From Heterohyrax brucei (Eukaryota; Chordata; Mammalia; Hyracoidea; Procaviidae): a stretch of DNA of 64,000 nt. This document shows positions 32,262 to 44,420 of this stretch, piece after piece. The first letter of the stretch is position 1; each line of letters opens with the position of its first letter. Position numbers and translations under genes: made by a program. Under the pieces are notes generated by a model. The model was not told the origin of the DNA, made no database searches, and saw nothing but the letters and a program-made list of their open reading frames with translations. The DNA lies in NCBI GenBank assembly GCA_028571685.1, contig CM053162.1, forward strand, positions 67,754,351 to 67,818,350, given 5' to 3'.

Positions 32262-32422
32262 CTAGTGCCATAGTGGTTAAGTATTACATCTGCTAACCAA
32301 AGGCCAGCATTTCAATCCACCAGGTGCTCCTTGGAAACTCTATGTGGCAGTTCTACTCTGTACTATCCGGTCTCTATGACTCAGAATCTACTCAATGGCA
32401 CTAGGTTTCTTGTTTGTTTTTT
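32262..32422 (+). mobile_element. AfroSINE (+)
   Basis: 'gtgccatagtggttaagtat', 'tctgctaaccaaaggccagc', 'ggtgctccttggaaactcta' and 'atggcactaggtttcttgtt' are present. The first ~10 bases of the head are replaced by the reversed tail on the left. Confidence 0.9.
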
Positions 32423-32590
32423 ATACTAATTAGCTAAGAATGAGGTGGAAATAGTGTCATTGGCATTTACTGAAGAGTAAGAAAAGAAGGGAATGTAAGA
32501 CTCTATGAAGAAATCAATGAGAAAGAATTTTAATAAAATGCAGTGATGTACTAAAATATGGGAAATTTTAAATGATGTCAGGTTGTTTTG

Positions 32591-32765
32591 GAGTTCCTAG
32601 GTGATGAAGGAAGTCAAGAGAAGATTGGCTTTGAGTATACTTAATGGTACTTCTAAAGAAAGACCTGTTGACCTACTTCTGGAAAAGACAGTCAGTGAAA
32701 ACCCTAGGGAGAGGACTTCTACTCTGAAACACGTAAGGTCTTCATGAATCAGAATCTACAACCGA
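32591..32765 (+). mobile_element. AfroSINE-related SINE, second subtype (+), diverged
   Basis: 'gagttcctaggtgatgaagg', 'agacctgttgacctacttct', 'gtcagtgaaaaccctaggga' and 'ttcatgaatcagaatctaca' follow the subtype order. Confidence 0.65.
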
Positions 32766-33304
32766 TTTACATTTGCTTCACTAATTAAGTGAAGAACTTT
32801 TATGAAAATAATGCAATCTTCTACCTCTTGTTTGTGAAATGTTCCCTCCCTCTGCAAGTTATCATAAGAGCCACTATACCAATTATTCTTTTTAAGTTGA
32901 TATTAAAAAAAAAATAGCTTAGGGCTCTTACAAAAATAGCTTGAAGAAGGAGGGAGCAGTTGGTAATCACATGTAGAAGGTATGTGTAATTTGTGTAAAA
33001 ATATAATAATGTGAATGTGAAATAACTATCTGGGAAATGGTTCTGACAAGTGGAATATATTATATCTTTAATCCACCATATATAAAAAATGTCATTCTAA
33101 AAAAATAATTGTGTGTGGGTGTTAGGGTATGTTTCATGAAGCAGAAGAGTAAAATAAGATAGATGTGGGATTTTTCAGGCATTTCGTGATTTACAATGGA
33201 AGTTTCCTTATTCTTCAGCTTAAGACCATGAGTAAAAAATACGATTATTTCCACCAGTTTTAATTACCCATCTGTAAAGCAGACACATACATTTGTGCTT
33301 TATA
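32766..33304. other. AT-rich unique sequence, no gene seen
   Basis: No repeat recognised. Confidence 0.5.
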
Positions 33305-33421
33305 AGGTCCCTGGGTGTCACAGACAGTTTGATCTTGGCTATTCATGTAAAGATTGACAGCTGAAATCCACCTAGTGGTGCTGTGGAGAAAAGCTGGAGG
33401 GTCTTCATCCATATGATTATA
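33305..33421 (+). mobile_element. AfroSINE-related SINE, second subtype (+), left half
   Basis: 'gtccctgggtgtcacagaca', 'ctgaaatccacctagtggtg' and 'ctgtggagaaaagctggagg' are the head and early middle. A reverse AfroSINE interrupts it; the right half is at 33597-33698. Confidence 0.8.
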
Positions 33422-33596
33422 CCAAAAAAAAAAAAAAAGCCAAACTCATTGCCATCAAGTCAATTCAGACTCATTGTGACACTATAGGATGAATAGAACT
33501 GCCTGTTAGAGTTTGCAAGGAGCACCTGGTAGATTTGAATTGCCAACCTTTTGATTAGCAGCCACACTACTTAAGCACTACACCACTAAGGTTTTC
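33422..33596 (-). mobile_element. AfroSINE (-) nested in another SINE
   Basis: An A run followed by 'gccatcaagtcaattcagac', 'aaggagcacctggtagattt' and 'acaccactaaggttttcc' is a full reverse copy. The flanks 33410-33421 and 33597-33608 match at 11 of 12 positions ('catatgattata' versus 'cacatgattata'), a target-site duplication. Confidence 0.93.
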
Positions 33597-33698
33597 CACA
33601 TGATTATAGCCATTGAAAACCCTATGGAGTGCTGTCCTGCTCTGATACACATGGGATCTCCATGAGTCAGACTAAATGGCAGCAGGTTTAATATGACA
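33597..33698 (+). mobile_element. AfroSINE-related SINE, second subtype (+), right half
   Basis: 'tagccattgaaaaccctatg', 'tgctctgatacacatgggat' and 'ctccatgagtcagactaaat' continue the host SINE to its tail. Confidence 0.8.
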
Positions 33699-33871
33699 TG
33701 CACATAAATTATACCCAGACAGTACAGGCATTGAAATAAAAGAACTCAACTCAACAGCACCCAACAACACAGATTATTAACCCATTATTCCTTTAAAAAA
33801 TTTATGAATAATTGGATTTATTTTTATAACCAGATTGAAAGGAAATATTTAAAGATCGCCTTACAATTCAT

Positions 33872-34035
33872 TGGAAATTTGACAACACAGCAGTTAAGAG
33901 CTGGGATGCTAACCAAAAGGCCAGATATTTGAATGCATCTGCTACTGCTTAGAAACTACTGGACAGCTCCACTCTGTTCTATAGAGTTGCTGTGAGTTGG
34001 AAGCAAATTGACGGCAATAGGTTTGGTTTGGTTTT
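33872..34035 (+). mobile_element. AfroSINE (+)
   Basis: 'agcagttaagagctgggatg', 'ctaaccaaaaggccagatat', 'ccactctgttctatagagtt' and 'aattgacggcaataggtttg' give head to tail. Confidence 0.9.
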
Positions 34036-34116
34036 GATTCTTATAATCCATTAAGTTTACAAATCACTGTCTTCTATCTTTTCATTTATAGATAAGTGTT
34101 ATAATAGGCAATGATG

Positions 34117-34255
34117 GTGGAGCCCCGGTGACAGTGTTTGAAAGGTCAGCAATTTGAATCTACCAGCTGTTCCCTGGAAACTTTAAGGGGCAGTTCTACT
34201 CAGTCTTAGAGGGTCATTACCACTTGGAAACAATGGTGGTGAGTTTGATAGTTTA
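34117..34255 (+). mobile_element. AfroSINE (+), internally deleted head
   Basis: 'ggagccccggtgacagtgtt' joins directly to 'gaaaggtcagcaatttgaat', skipping the A-box to B-box spacer, then 'ccctggaaactttaaggggc' and a diverged tail. Confidence 0.85.
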
Positions 34256-34578
34256 TTTTATTTTCAGTGTTGACTCATGTCAATATTCACATAGACATTG
34301 TTTTTGGCACACAAAACATTAATTTTATCTACTGTTCATTTTTTATTACCAGTTTTTTTTCTGGGTACTTATGCCAGATCACACATGATTGATTCTTCAA
34401 TTTTTTCCTTCATATCTTCACTTCTTTATCCATTTTTTTCTCTTTTTTACAAGAAAATCTTCCTGAGTTTCTTTCCTATGTGGCAAATCATATTTTTTTC
34501 AGATTGTCAGTCTTTTGCTTCTGCCAGTGAAAATTCTGTAAATTTGCTTTAATTTCTTTGCATATCCTAGTGCATGCA
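34256..34578. other. T-rich sequence, no gene seen
   Basis: Pyrimidine-rich with T runs. The 84-codon frame has no domain. Confidence 0.5.
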
Positions 34579-35500
34579 TATATCATCAGTCAGTATAGAA
34601 CCAACTGTGAAACAGACCATCAGTTGCTCATATACAAGCTGAAGTTGAAACTGAAGAAAATTAGAAGTCCACAAGAGCCAAAGTACGACCTTAAATCTAT
34701 CCCACCTGAGTTTAGAGACCATCTCAAAAATAGATGTCATGTGTTGATCACTAATGCCCAAAGACTAGAGAAGTTATGGAATAACATCAAAGCCATCATA
34801 CAGGAAGAAAACAAGAGATTGTTAAAAAGGCAGGAAAGAAAAGGCCAAAATGGGTGTCCAAAGAGACCCTGAAACTTACTCTTAACTACTGAATAGCTGA
34901 AGTGAAAGGAAGAACTAATAAACTAAAAGAGCTGAAAAAGAGATTTCAAAGTGCAGCTCGGGAAGACAAAGCAAAGTATCGTTAGGGCGTATGCAAAGAG
35001 CTGGAGACACAAGACCAAGAGAGAAGGACACACTTGGCATTTCTCAAAATGAAAGAACTGAAGGAAAAATTCAAGCTTCGAGTTGCAACGCTGAAGATTT
35101 CTATGGCAGGGATAACTATTAAGTGATGCAGAAAACATCAAAAGAAGGTGGAATGAATACACAGAGTCATGAAAGAAAGAATTCGTTTCAAAAAAGAATT
35201 CGTTGATGTTCAGACATTTCAGGAGGTAGTAAACGGTCTGAAGCTGATCATGCTGAAGGAAGAAGCCCAAGCTACACTGAGGGCGCTGGCAAAAAAAACA
35301 AGGCTTCAGGGACTGATAGGGTAATAACCTTGTTCCAGCAGAAAAATGTAGCCCTGTAGGTATTCACTCACATATGTAAAGAGATGTGGAAGACAGCTAC
35401 TGGCCAACAGACTGGAGGAGACCCGTATTTTTGCCTCTTCCCACTAAAGATGATCCAACTGAATGTAAAAATTACTGAACAATGTCATCGATATCACTTT
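34579..35500 (+). pseudogene. RTE LINE polyprotein fragment: endonuclease end to early RT
   Basis: The plus-strand frame from 34603 gives 'NCETDHQLLIYKLKLKLKK', the end of the APE-type endonuclease with its conserved Asp-His pair. 'PPEFRDHLKNR' and a basic linker follow. Further downstream 'aagaagcccaagctacactg' and 'caaggcttcagggactgata' are the start of the RT region. Stops and shifts interrupt it (for example after 34869). Both ends of the element are missing. Confidence 0.85.
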
Positions 35501-36380
35501 TCTTGGCAATTTTATTGGCAAAATACCAAAACACTGTAAATTTAAGAGATGATTATCTTACATATTTTTTTAAATGTATGGTATCTTTACAATGTATTCT
35601 TCCTTTTATTTTTTTCTAGAGGCAAGAGATATCATTTAAAGTATTGTAGATAAATTTCTTAAGAAAGAGACTCAGAGACAGACATGTATGCAAGAAGTAA
35701 TTTGGGGAAAGGGCTTTGAGGAAAAATACATATGAGTGAAGGAAGAATGAGTGGTCAGTGGGAGGTGTAGTACATTTGCCCAAATGGTCTGAGTTCATCT
35801 CCACAATCTTGATTCTAACAGGTCAAGTTTTGGGGAAAACAAAATATAAAGTGCAGATTTACTTGCAGGAGGTTTATCTGCAAGATATCTCAGCAATAAC
35901 ATCCGTAAAGAAATGAGGGAGACAAATGGAATTCAGCCAAAACAGAAGCTAAACTAAAATACATTTGCCTCAGAAGCTGCAGCTAAACCTATGGGAATTT
36001 TGCCATCAGCCATGGCATTTCAGAGTATTCTCAGCTGAGGTCAAGAATCTGGACCTTTGCACCCCACAGGACCAGTTACGAACACAAAAGCCTCTTGAGA
36101 AGGGGGTGTACCCTTGGAAGAGTTGCGTCTTTCAGTTAAGGTCAGTTGATGTGAAGGCATTAAGTCGTGTGCCATCAGCGGACAATATTTTTGGCAGCTG
36201 TAAGGACGATGGGGGATGCAAAAGTAATCAAAATACATGTAATGGGGTGGCATATGTTTAAATGTTTAGAAGTCCATGTATTTTTCTAGTTTAACTCCAT
36301 AACTGTCCATGTGGTTATTTCCCTAAAAGCCTCAAGAAAAACTTTCTATGAACATAAACATAATACCATTTTAAAAATCA
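35501..36380. other. Unclassified sequence, possible old LTR remnant
   Basis: 35690-36260 is less AT-rich and carries a 98-codon plus-strand frame without a domain. Blocks such as 'gcaggaggtttatctgcaag' hint at an old retroviral LTR, but I cannot assign it. Confidence 0.3.
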
Positions 36381-36564
36381 TTTCTTATTGTGATTAAGTG
36401 AAAGTTTACAATCCAAGCCAATTTTCCATAATAAACCCCAAGCACAAGGCTCTCTGCTGTTCTATCTGCTCTCCTCACCCTGTGACAGCACATCCTTCTT
36501 TTCCACTTGTTACTTCCTGTATCCACTCAACCAACACATGTCCCCTCCTCTCCACTCTCTCCAT
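36381..36564 (-). mobile_element. L1 3' end (-)
   Basis: 'cttattgtgattaagtgaaa', 'gtttacaatccaagccaatt', 'caccctgtgacagcacatcc' and 'catgtcccctcctctccact' are the reversed L1 terminus. Confidence 0.8.
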
Positions 36565-37447
36565 GATAATATCATTTTTAGAGCCATTCTTTGTTAAGAA
36601 GAAAGGACAATGTCTACATTCTTTTAATTGCTGATGACAACAAAAGGGTCAGAATTTCAGTTTTCCCATGTTTTTTCTTTTTTTTAGAATAGAAATTCCC
36701 TTCAGAGTAGCAGGTAGAGAATGTAGACCATTCCCATTCAGAGAACTGAAGTGAAGGCAAGAGAAAGATGTGTCCATCTGTACTTTTTTTTTTTTTTTCT
36801 GTTTACCTTCTTGGGCATGGAATTTAAGGACAGGTAAGGGGTAGACAATCCCAATAAATCCAGGGGGACTAATATCATTCTCAGAACTGGAGATACAGAC
36901 TGGAAGATTCTAAGCCTCTAGGCCACATCCAATATGTCCTGGGAGACTTAGCACACCATTTGGTGACAAATACGCCTCACTGATGGCTCTAATGAGTTTT
37001 CTTGGCTCAGCAACTTCTATGCATGCATGCATTCCAAATTCAATAAAACACACTGAAGGAAATTGGAAGGTCAGAGAACACCAAACAACAGAGGCCTAGT
37101 GTAGCCCAGACAGACTGTGTGGACACTTTTACACACAGAGTGTGACAAGTGGGTATCATTAGAATGCCCAGAAGACCAGAATGAATTAGCGGAAAATTAG
37201 TGATCATAAATCAAGTCGGATCAGCATGAACTAGGACAGACCAGTATAATCACCCTGAAGCCAGAAATGTGCAGCCAGAATTCTTTAGACCCTAAAGATT
37301 GTTACCCTAACAAAAGCAGAGAGAACAACACATAGAAGAGTAGGCAGGACAGGAAATCAGTGTACTCACCTCAAAAGAGACTAACTCTTAGTTAGAAGAG
37401 GAATCTGAATTGGAACGATTACTAATTTAAGGAGACTATTTAAACCG
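36565..37447. other. Unique sequence, no gene seen
   Basis: Contains a 17-T run (36784-36800). No recognisable repeat or coding signal. Confidence 0.5.
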
Positions 37448-37618
37448 GAGGAAACCCTCATGGATTAGAGTTTAAGATCTACATCTACTGACCCAAAGGT
37501 TGGCAGTTCAAACCCACCAGGAGCTCTGAGGAAACTCTACGGGCAGTTCTGCTGTGTCCTCTAAGGTTACTATGAGTCAGAATCGACTCAACAGCACTGG
37601 GCTTATTTTCTGTTGCCT
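37448..37618 (+). mobile_element. AfroSINE (+)
   Basis: 'aggaaaccctcatggattag', 'gttggcagttcaaacccacc', 'gttactatgagtcagaatcg' and 'actcaacagcactgggctta' give a near full-length copy. Confidence 0.9.
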
Positions 37619-37744
37619 TGGCTTATTCAAACCAGAAGATGTTGTAAAATCATTAGTTAAAAAGTTACCTTCCCTGGGTCTCCAGGGAAGGGAAGATGCT
37701 AGAAATTACTATGCAGTTGTAGGATACCAAGACACTGTATTTCA

Positions 37745-38032
37745 CCAGAAGAAGAACAGACTCAACTTTAAGACACAGAGTGATGCATGTGGTATGTGTA
37801 CTTTAAGACTTTGTATACACACGCACAAACACATGTATATGGCTGTCCTACTGGTTTCTTTCTAGAGGGGAGAAGAGAGGATAGAGAGTAGGGGACAAAT
37901 GTTGGTTGAATGGTTACTAGAAGTAAGAAGTGAAAAAGAAGAACACGCTGTCACAGGGTGAGGAGAGCAGATAGAGTTGCAGAGAGGCAGGTATGGAAAG
38001 TTGACTTGGATTTTAAACTTAATCATAGGACA
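37745..38032 (+). mobile_element. L1 3' end (+)
   Basis: 'atggctgtcctactggtttc', 'aagaacacgctgtcacaggg' and 'tgacttggattttaaactta' match the L1 terminus at 9010-9345, ending 'cttaatcata'. The 95-codon reverse frame here is UTR antisense. Confidence 0.75.
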
Positions 38033-38817
38033 AAAGTTAAAGAAGAAAAAAGATGCTACAGTTTGAACAGAATAAGTAAAATTCCAAATGCTTGTGGATG
38101 AAATGACTTGATTTTGAAAATTTTGTGTAAATTGCTGGACTTCTTTCATTTATTTGCCATAGTTAGTACATAAAGGCTACCAGAATACAAAAGAAGTTCA
38201 TCTGCTGAGGACCAAAGTGACGAAAATCCATAAATAACAGCAGTTTTAAAGTGATAAATACCATTTTCTGGACATCAGTGAAGGGAAGACAAAACTTCAG
38301 CCACTTAAAAACGAATGAAAAAGAAAACTGTCGACATTGCAAATATATTTGAAGAATTAATGTGTCAGAAAGAAGGTGAGCTGTTTGGAATCCTGAAAAG
38401 AGAAATTTAAAATTCAAAACTGATCTTATTTATATTTCATTGTCTGTCAGATATCAGAATTTCTATCACAAGAAGAAAGCAATCTATTTTAGGTCAAAGG
38501 TATATATTTTTTGATTTATTCAATCAATGAATACGTCAGTACTTGAAATAATTGAAGTTATAAGTTGTTCATGAGAAATTCAAAGAAAAATAAGACGTAG
38601 TCCAATTTCTAAGAGCTTCACAGTCTTTAAAAATTGTAGACTATGTATATGTGTATATATATGTGTGTATATATATATAATACACACATGTACACAAGTA
38701 ACAATAAGAGGAATTATTTGCCATAATACAGAGGTTTTGGATAAAGATAGGAAACACTCATGGAAGACTTCTTTTAGCATATTTGAATATTTTAATAGAT
38801 GTAGAATGTATGCAGGA
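38033..38817. other. AT-rich sequence with a TA/TG simple repeat
   Basis: A (TATG/TA)-type repeat lies at 38644-38694. Otherwise nothing recognised. Confidence 0.55.
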
Positions 38818-39008
38818 ATCTCTCGGAGGCACAAATAGTTAAATACTAAAGAGTACTCAAAGGCTGGCACTCGGAATCCACCCAGAGTTGCCTCAGAAGA
38901 CAGGTTTGGTAATTCATTTCTAGAAGATCACAGCCTTGGAAACTCTCTGGAGCAGTTCTAGTCTGAAAATATGGAGTCTCTGTGAGTCAAAACTGACTCA
39001 ACAGTAGC
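38818..39008 (+). mobile_element. AfroSINE-related SINE, second subtype (+)
   Basis: 'ctctcggaggcacaaatagt', 'actcggaatccacccagagt', 'agatcacagccttggaaact' and 'ctgtgagtcaaaactgactc' cover the whole element, the best full-length example of this subtype in the window. Confidence 0.8.
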
Positions 39009-40536
39009 TAAGAATAATAGCAGGAGTTGGATAAAATCATAAGCAATTGGGCAAACTTGTAGGTGGTAACAGTCCCACCATGGAAGCATCACACATGATG
39101 TTGTTATACTGTGCAACACATATAAAGCATGGATGCTTTATGTGGGAGGAAAACAGAATGTTATGATGAAGACTAAGATATTAATCTGAATTTTAGGCTA
39201 ACACCAGTTCATAGGGAATATTTTATGTCACTATGGAATAAAGAATTTGGCTGCCCTTTGTCCCTAGTTCCTGTGTGGTAAGCTATAAATACTCAAAATT
39301 CGACTAGTAATCTTTGTGTCTTTGTTATTCATAATGGACCTTTGGGATCATACCTGATAATTTATTTTAACAAGGTAATTCATACTGAGTCACTCAATAG
39401 CTTACAATAAAATGATGACTCAGGATAGGAGTCAGGCCACACCACAAAAATCAACTATGTGAGTAGACTGTAGAATATTGTGCCCTCTGACTGTGCTGCT
39501 TGTCAAATTTATTGAAACCATCATTTGAAAAACGGGTTTTACCATTCCTGAATTTAATGCAAGAATATGGTATGATAAAATTTATTTTCTAGTAAAAGCA
39601 ATCTGCTTGTAGAGAACTGATTGAATGGAAACAAAAACAGCTAGTGGAGAAGTATTAGGAACACATCTTGAAAAGAACTTCTCTGACATATTTAACCTGA
39701 GAGAAAGGGAAAATTACAAGAATCATTTACATTATTGTGTCAATTAGATATGCTGATCGGATGTGGAGAAAGAAAGAAAATGGACAAAATAGGCATCTGT
39801 CCTGATTTCTGTTTTATTGCCAGGGTAAAATTTGATGTCACTCATTAAATAGTAGATTGTAAGAGAAGAAGGAGCTGTTGGTTGGCTGGTTGGCTGGTTG
39901 GTTGGTTGGTTAGACATGAATTCAGTTTCCTGTTGAACCTTCCTGAATATGATGTGTTTAAGAGTTATACTACACGGTTCTATTTTTCTTCAGTTCTTTC
40001 TGCTTGAGAGATGCTGAATGTGTTCTTCGCCTTTGTTTTTCTATCTCCAGTCCTCTGCACATTCATGATTCATTACAGTACTTCACTTTGTCTCCTCAAG
40101 CACTTCCATCACTTCTTCATTTAATCACTTATTTTTTTAACTGTATCTACTTGACTTTGGAGAGTAAGTTTCAAGCTCTCTTCTGACATCTATTCTGGTC
40201 TTTTATTTCCTTCCTGTCCTTTTAATGACTCCTTTATTCTTCGTATGTGATGTCCTTGGTGTTGTCCCATGACTTGTCTCCTCCTTAGTGTTCAACACAT
40301 CACATCTATTCTAGAGGCTTTTGTGCAGTTGTTGTAATTTTCTGCAGTTTCAGTTACATTTTGCATATGAGTGACTGATGGTCTATAAGCTATTCCTTGC
40401 TTAGACCCCAGCCTTCTTTTAACAGATGATATTCAGTTTATCCATTGTCTTTTTCCATGGATTCAGTCCATTTGATTCGTGTGCATTTCATCAAGTAAAA
40501 TCTTTGTGCTGAGTTTCAATATGGAAAGACTATGTG
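39009..40536. other. Unique sequence with a tetranucleotide repeat
   Basis: AT-rich, no gene. A GGTT/GGCT repeat lies at 39877-39912. The C/T-rich part after 39990 has no recognisable domain. Confidence 0.5.
39877..39912. repeat. (GGTT/GGCT)n tetranucleotide repeat
   Basis: Nine units alternating 'ttgg' and 'ctgg' steps, imperfect. Confidence 0.9.
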
Positions 40537-42115
40537 GAATCAAAAGAAGATGGATGGGACACCCAGAGTCACTATACCAAAAATAACTGGCGGGAGTTCA
40601 GCCATTTTAGGAGGTAGCATGTGATCAGGAATGAATGGTGATGAAGGAAGAAGTCCAAGCTGCAATGAAGGTACTGGTGGAAAACAAGATTCCAGGAATT
40701 GAAAGATCACCAACAGAGGTGTTTCAACACAAAGGAACAGCACTCATTCAGGCCAAGAAATTTAGAACAGAGTTACCTGGCTAATCAACTGGAAGTGATC
40801 CATATTTATGTCTATTTCTGGGAAAGGTGGTCCCACTGAATGTAGAAGTTATGGGAAAATATCATCAATAACACATGCAAGTAAAACTTTCATGAAGTTT
40901 ATTCAAGGGTGGCTGCAGCAATATATCAATAGAGAACTTCCAGAAATTCAAGCAGGATTCAAAAGGGGATATAGAATAAGAGATAGCTTTGCTAATGTCA
41001 GAGGCAGCCTGGCCAAAAATAGAGAATACCAGAGAGACACTTACCTGTGTTTTATTGATTATGTAAAGGCATTGGACTTTGTGGATCATAAAAAAATTAT
41101 GGATAACTTCAGAGAGAATGGGAATTCCAGAATATTAAAGTGTTCTCATGAGGAAACCATATACAGGTGAAGAGACAATCAGTCATTTAAAGAGAACAAG
41201 AGGATAGTAGGTGGTGTAAAGTCAAGAAGGATGCATGCCAGGGTTGTAACACTTCAACATACTTATTTAGTCTGTATGCTGAGCAAATAATCAGAGAAGC
41301 TGGACGACATGAAGGCAAATGGGGCATCAGAATCAGAGGAACGCTTATTTACAACTGCTATTTGGCATTATACCGATGACATAGCCTTGCTGGCTGAAAG
41401 TAAAAAGGACTTGAGGCACTTACTCACGCAGATCAAAGACCACAGCCTTCAGTATGGACTACACCTTAATATTAAAAAAAAAATCCTCACAACTGGATCA
41501 ACAAGAACATCATGATAACTGGAGAACACATTGAAAGTGTCAAGGATTTTATCTGTTTTACTTGGACCCATAGTCAACACCCATAGATGCATCAGTCAAG
41601 AAATCAAATGATGCATTACACTGGGCAAACCAACTTCAAAGGGCTTCTCTACTGTGTTGGAAAGCAAAGATGTCATCTTGAAGAGCCGGCTGGGCCAGAC
41701 CCAAGACATGGTGTTTTCAATTACCTCACCCAGTCATCTCATACACGGTGAAAGCTAGAGAACGAACAAGGAGGTTCTAAGGAGAATTGTTGCTTCGGAA
41801 TCAGTGTTTGAGAAGAATATTGACTATACCAAGGATTGGCATAACAATGAACAAATCTCTCTTGGGAAGAGTACTATCGGAACGCTCCTTAGATGCAACG
41901 ATGGCAAGACTACATCTCATATGGTTTGGACATGTTATCAGAAGTGATCAGGACTTGAGAAGGGTATCACACTTGGTAAAGCAGAGGGTCTGAGGAAAAG
42001 ACCCTCAGAGAGGTGGATTGACACAGTGCCTGTAACAACGGTATTGTCACTAGGACTGTGACAGTGATGCAGGACCCAGAGTGTTCTCTTCTTCATGGGG
42101 CCACTACAACAGTTA
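40537..42115 (+). pseudogene. RTE LINE reverse-transcriptase and C-terminal region to 3' end
   Basis: RTE polyproteins copy their own RNA by target-primed reverse transcription. Recognisable RT blocks are 'LPEIQAGFKRG' (finger region), palm motif A 'CFIDYVKALDFVDH' with its catalytic Asp near 41060, and motif C 'YTDD' in place of the usual YADD near 41370. 'LLTQIKDHSLQYGLHLNIKK' and the C-terminal 'LHLIWFGHVIRSDQDLRR' follow. Several frameshifts and stops separate these blocks. The 3' end near 42115 is diverged and the 5' half of the element is missing. Confidence 0.9.
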
Positions 42116-43422
42116 CATGTTTACCAAACTGTGTCAGTGACAACCTATGAAGAAATTAAACGATGAAAGGTAGATTCTGCTATTCTTTAGATGATAGACA
42201 GCATGCAAAACAATGTTTGTGAATTAAAACAATCTGGATAAGACCCAGAATTAAAAATTAAGAGATCTAAACAAGGCTACCATACAGATAATTAAATTTT
42301 TAAATCATGAATAAAGTGAAGTAGAAGTATATGCAAAAACAAATAGAAGAGGTTGAATTTTAAGGGGAATTATAAACAGACTCCTTTATTAGAGACACTT
42401 CTTAGAAACGAAAACATAGCTCTCAAGCAGAAACATTTATCATTACTATTCTACCTTTCAGAAATGGTGAGTCAAAATTTACTAAGTACCCAATGAATGT
42501 GTGGGACTCCCCAGAGACTAAAAATTAAGTAGTTGTAAGTCAGTCTATTCCTTTTTCAAGAGATTAAGCTACAAGTGGCTAATTAGAGGCAAGGCTATAT
42601 GGAAAATACAAGATTCATTTCTTTTCCTTTTTTTTTAAGGTGGAAAATATTTGAGGGAAAGAGTTTATTAATGAGTAAGATGTTGTAGCACTCAAGATAA
42701 AAAGTAACTGGTGACCAAGACTCATTAGCAGATCATCATATAATTAAATTTTGTGGAAGAGCAATCTAAGACCATAGGATTAGATGAAGATGCAAATATT
42801 GGTGGGAGGATGGCACGAGGAGAGATATTTAGGAAATTTACATTGGATGACCCTTCTCTTGCCTGAAAAGTAGGGTATTCTGCTCTCTTTTGAGGTAGTT
42901 GGAGAGGTGGTGAGGTGTGAGACTTGAAGATGCTGGAATGCAATAGGGAAAGAGGTTTCAAACATAACAGAGAGAACACGCAGAAAACTTGCTTGGGTGG
43001 GAAGAATAGGAATGAATAGTGCAACACTCAATCCAAGGCAGGGAAAACAAATAGGAGAAAACGGAGAAATCAGGAGTCAAGAGGTATCTATCAAGTTGGA
43101 GAAGAAGAGTAGTAGTATGTAAAAGAGGAATTTGGACTAATTCTAGCAATTTCAAATGTGCTATAACATTTCAAATGTCACAAGTGATCTGTCCTAGATT
43201 ACTATCCTTCAAACAACCTCATTGGCCTTTAGGCTAACATAGCTTGTTTTACACAATGAATTGAAAGAATCAAATCAATGTGTTGCCATGCTTTGGTGGC
43301 CTGTATCCTATCAGCTTTCTTTTTTCAAGTCACTTTCTGGTATAAATACTAGTAGCTTGACATTAGACAATCGATAAGTGTTCCCTGTCTCAATTTGCTT
43401 ATACATAGAATATGAAATAAGA
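42116..43422. other. AT-rich sequence, possible old repeat, no gene seen
   Basis: 42770-43150 is GA-rich and may belong to the same unknown old repeat as 2600-3075. The reverse frames of 100 and 83 codons have no domain. Confidence 0.45.
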
Positions 43423-43577
43423 GACCAAGCCCATTGTTGTTGAGTTGACTTTGACTCATAGAAACTCTACAGGAAAGAGTGGAACTGCCCCTGAGAGTTT
43501 TCAGGAAGTACCTGGTGGATTTGAAGTGCTGACCTTTTGGTTAGCAGCCATAACACTGCACCATCAGAGTTTCCAGA
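43423..43577 (-). mobile_element. AfroSINE (-)
   Basis: 'accaagcccattgttgttga', 'tcatagaaactctacaggaa' and 'gaccttttggttagcagcca' give tail to head in reverse. Confidence 0.9.
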
Positions 43578-44225
43578 ATGTGAGCAGTAATATGCAGATT
43601 TTGAGAAACTGGATTAAATAGTATTTTACTGAATACTAAATAGACATATGTGAACCTTCCAAGTTTATTAGAGTTCAGAAAATGTTACCATTTTAGCTAT
43701 TAAATATGTACATGTTAATGGAGCTTCCTTAAATATTAACTAATATATGGTGCTAGATGTGGTAAACATTCAATAGCAATAATTTCCTCAAATGATCACA
43801 TGACCATATCTGAGAGCTCCATGTCTTCCACACACAGTGAGAATGCTTTGGTTCCATAAATGTTCTTCAGGTAAGCAGAGTCATTTAAGAGTAGTAATAC
43901 CAACTCCTGGCAGTGTCTCAAAGTTAATTTTAGAGAAGCTTGCCTTCTTTAATTGATTTCTGTAAGGTAATAGTCGTTCCCTATCCATTTGAAGTTTCTC
44001 ATAATAAGTTGTTATTGTGGAAGTGAACAAACTATATAAGGAAAAATTCACATGGGTATTTTCATAGAAGCTTTTGTGTTGGATAAATTGGAATCCCAGA
44101 TTGCAGTGCAAACCGAAGTGTGTTTCATTAAAAGGAAAGAAAAACAACAGAACATGTAGTTTCACCAAAATTTAGTTTTTTGATGCTACCAGTATCTAAT
44201 AATACTTTAAACTCTATTTTTTGAA
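43578..44225. other. AT-rich unique sequence, no gene seen
   Basis: The 95-codon reverse frame at 43881-44168 has no recognisable domain. Confidence 0.5.
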
Positions 44226-44420
44226 TTATTTTTTTTATTATGATTGAATGAAAATGTACATTCCCACATAAATTCACATGCTCACCTATATGCAGCTCCC
44301 ACTGCTCTCCCTGCATGGTGACACCACACACCTCCTCTCTGCTCCATACATGTCCTAAAATCCCAACAGTCACCTATCTCCTCCTCTCCCCTCATTCCTC
44401 TTCCTCCAGCAAGAGTTCAG
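44226..44420 (-). mobile_element. L1 3' end (-)
   Basis: 'ttttattatgattgaatgaa', 'aattcacatgctcacctata', 'gcatggtgacaccacacacc' and 'attcctcttcctccagcaag' match the reversed L1 terminus. Confidence 0.85.

Noticed and set aside
35965-36261. 98-codon plus-strand frame as a possible exon
   Set aside because: No domain, no convincing splice sites and no second exon nearby.
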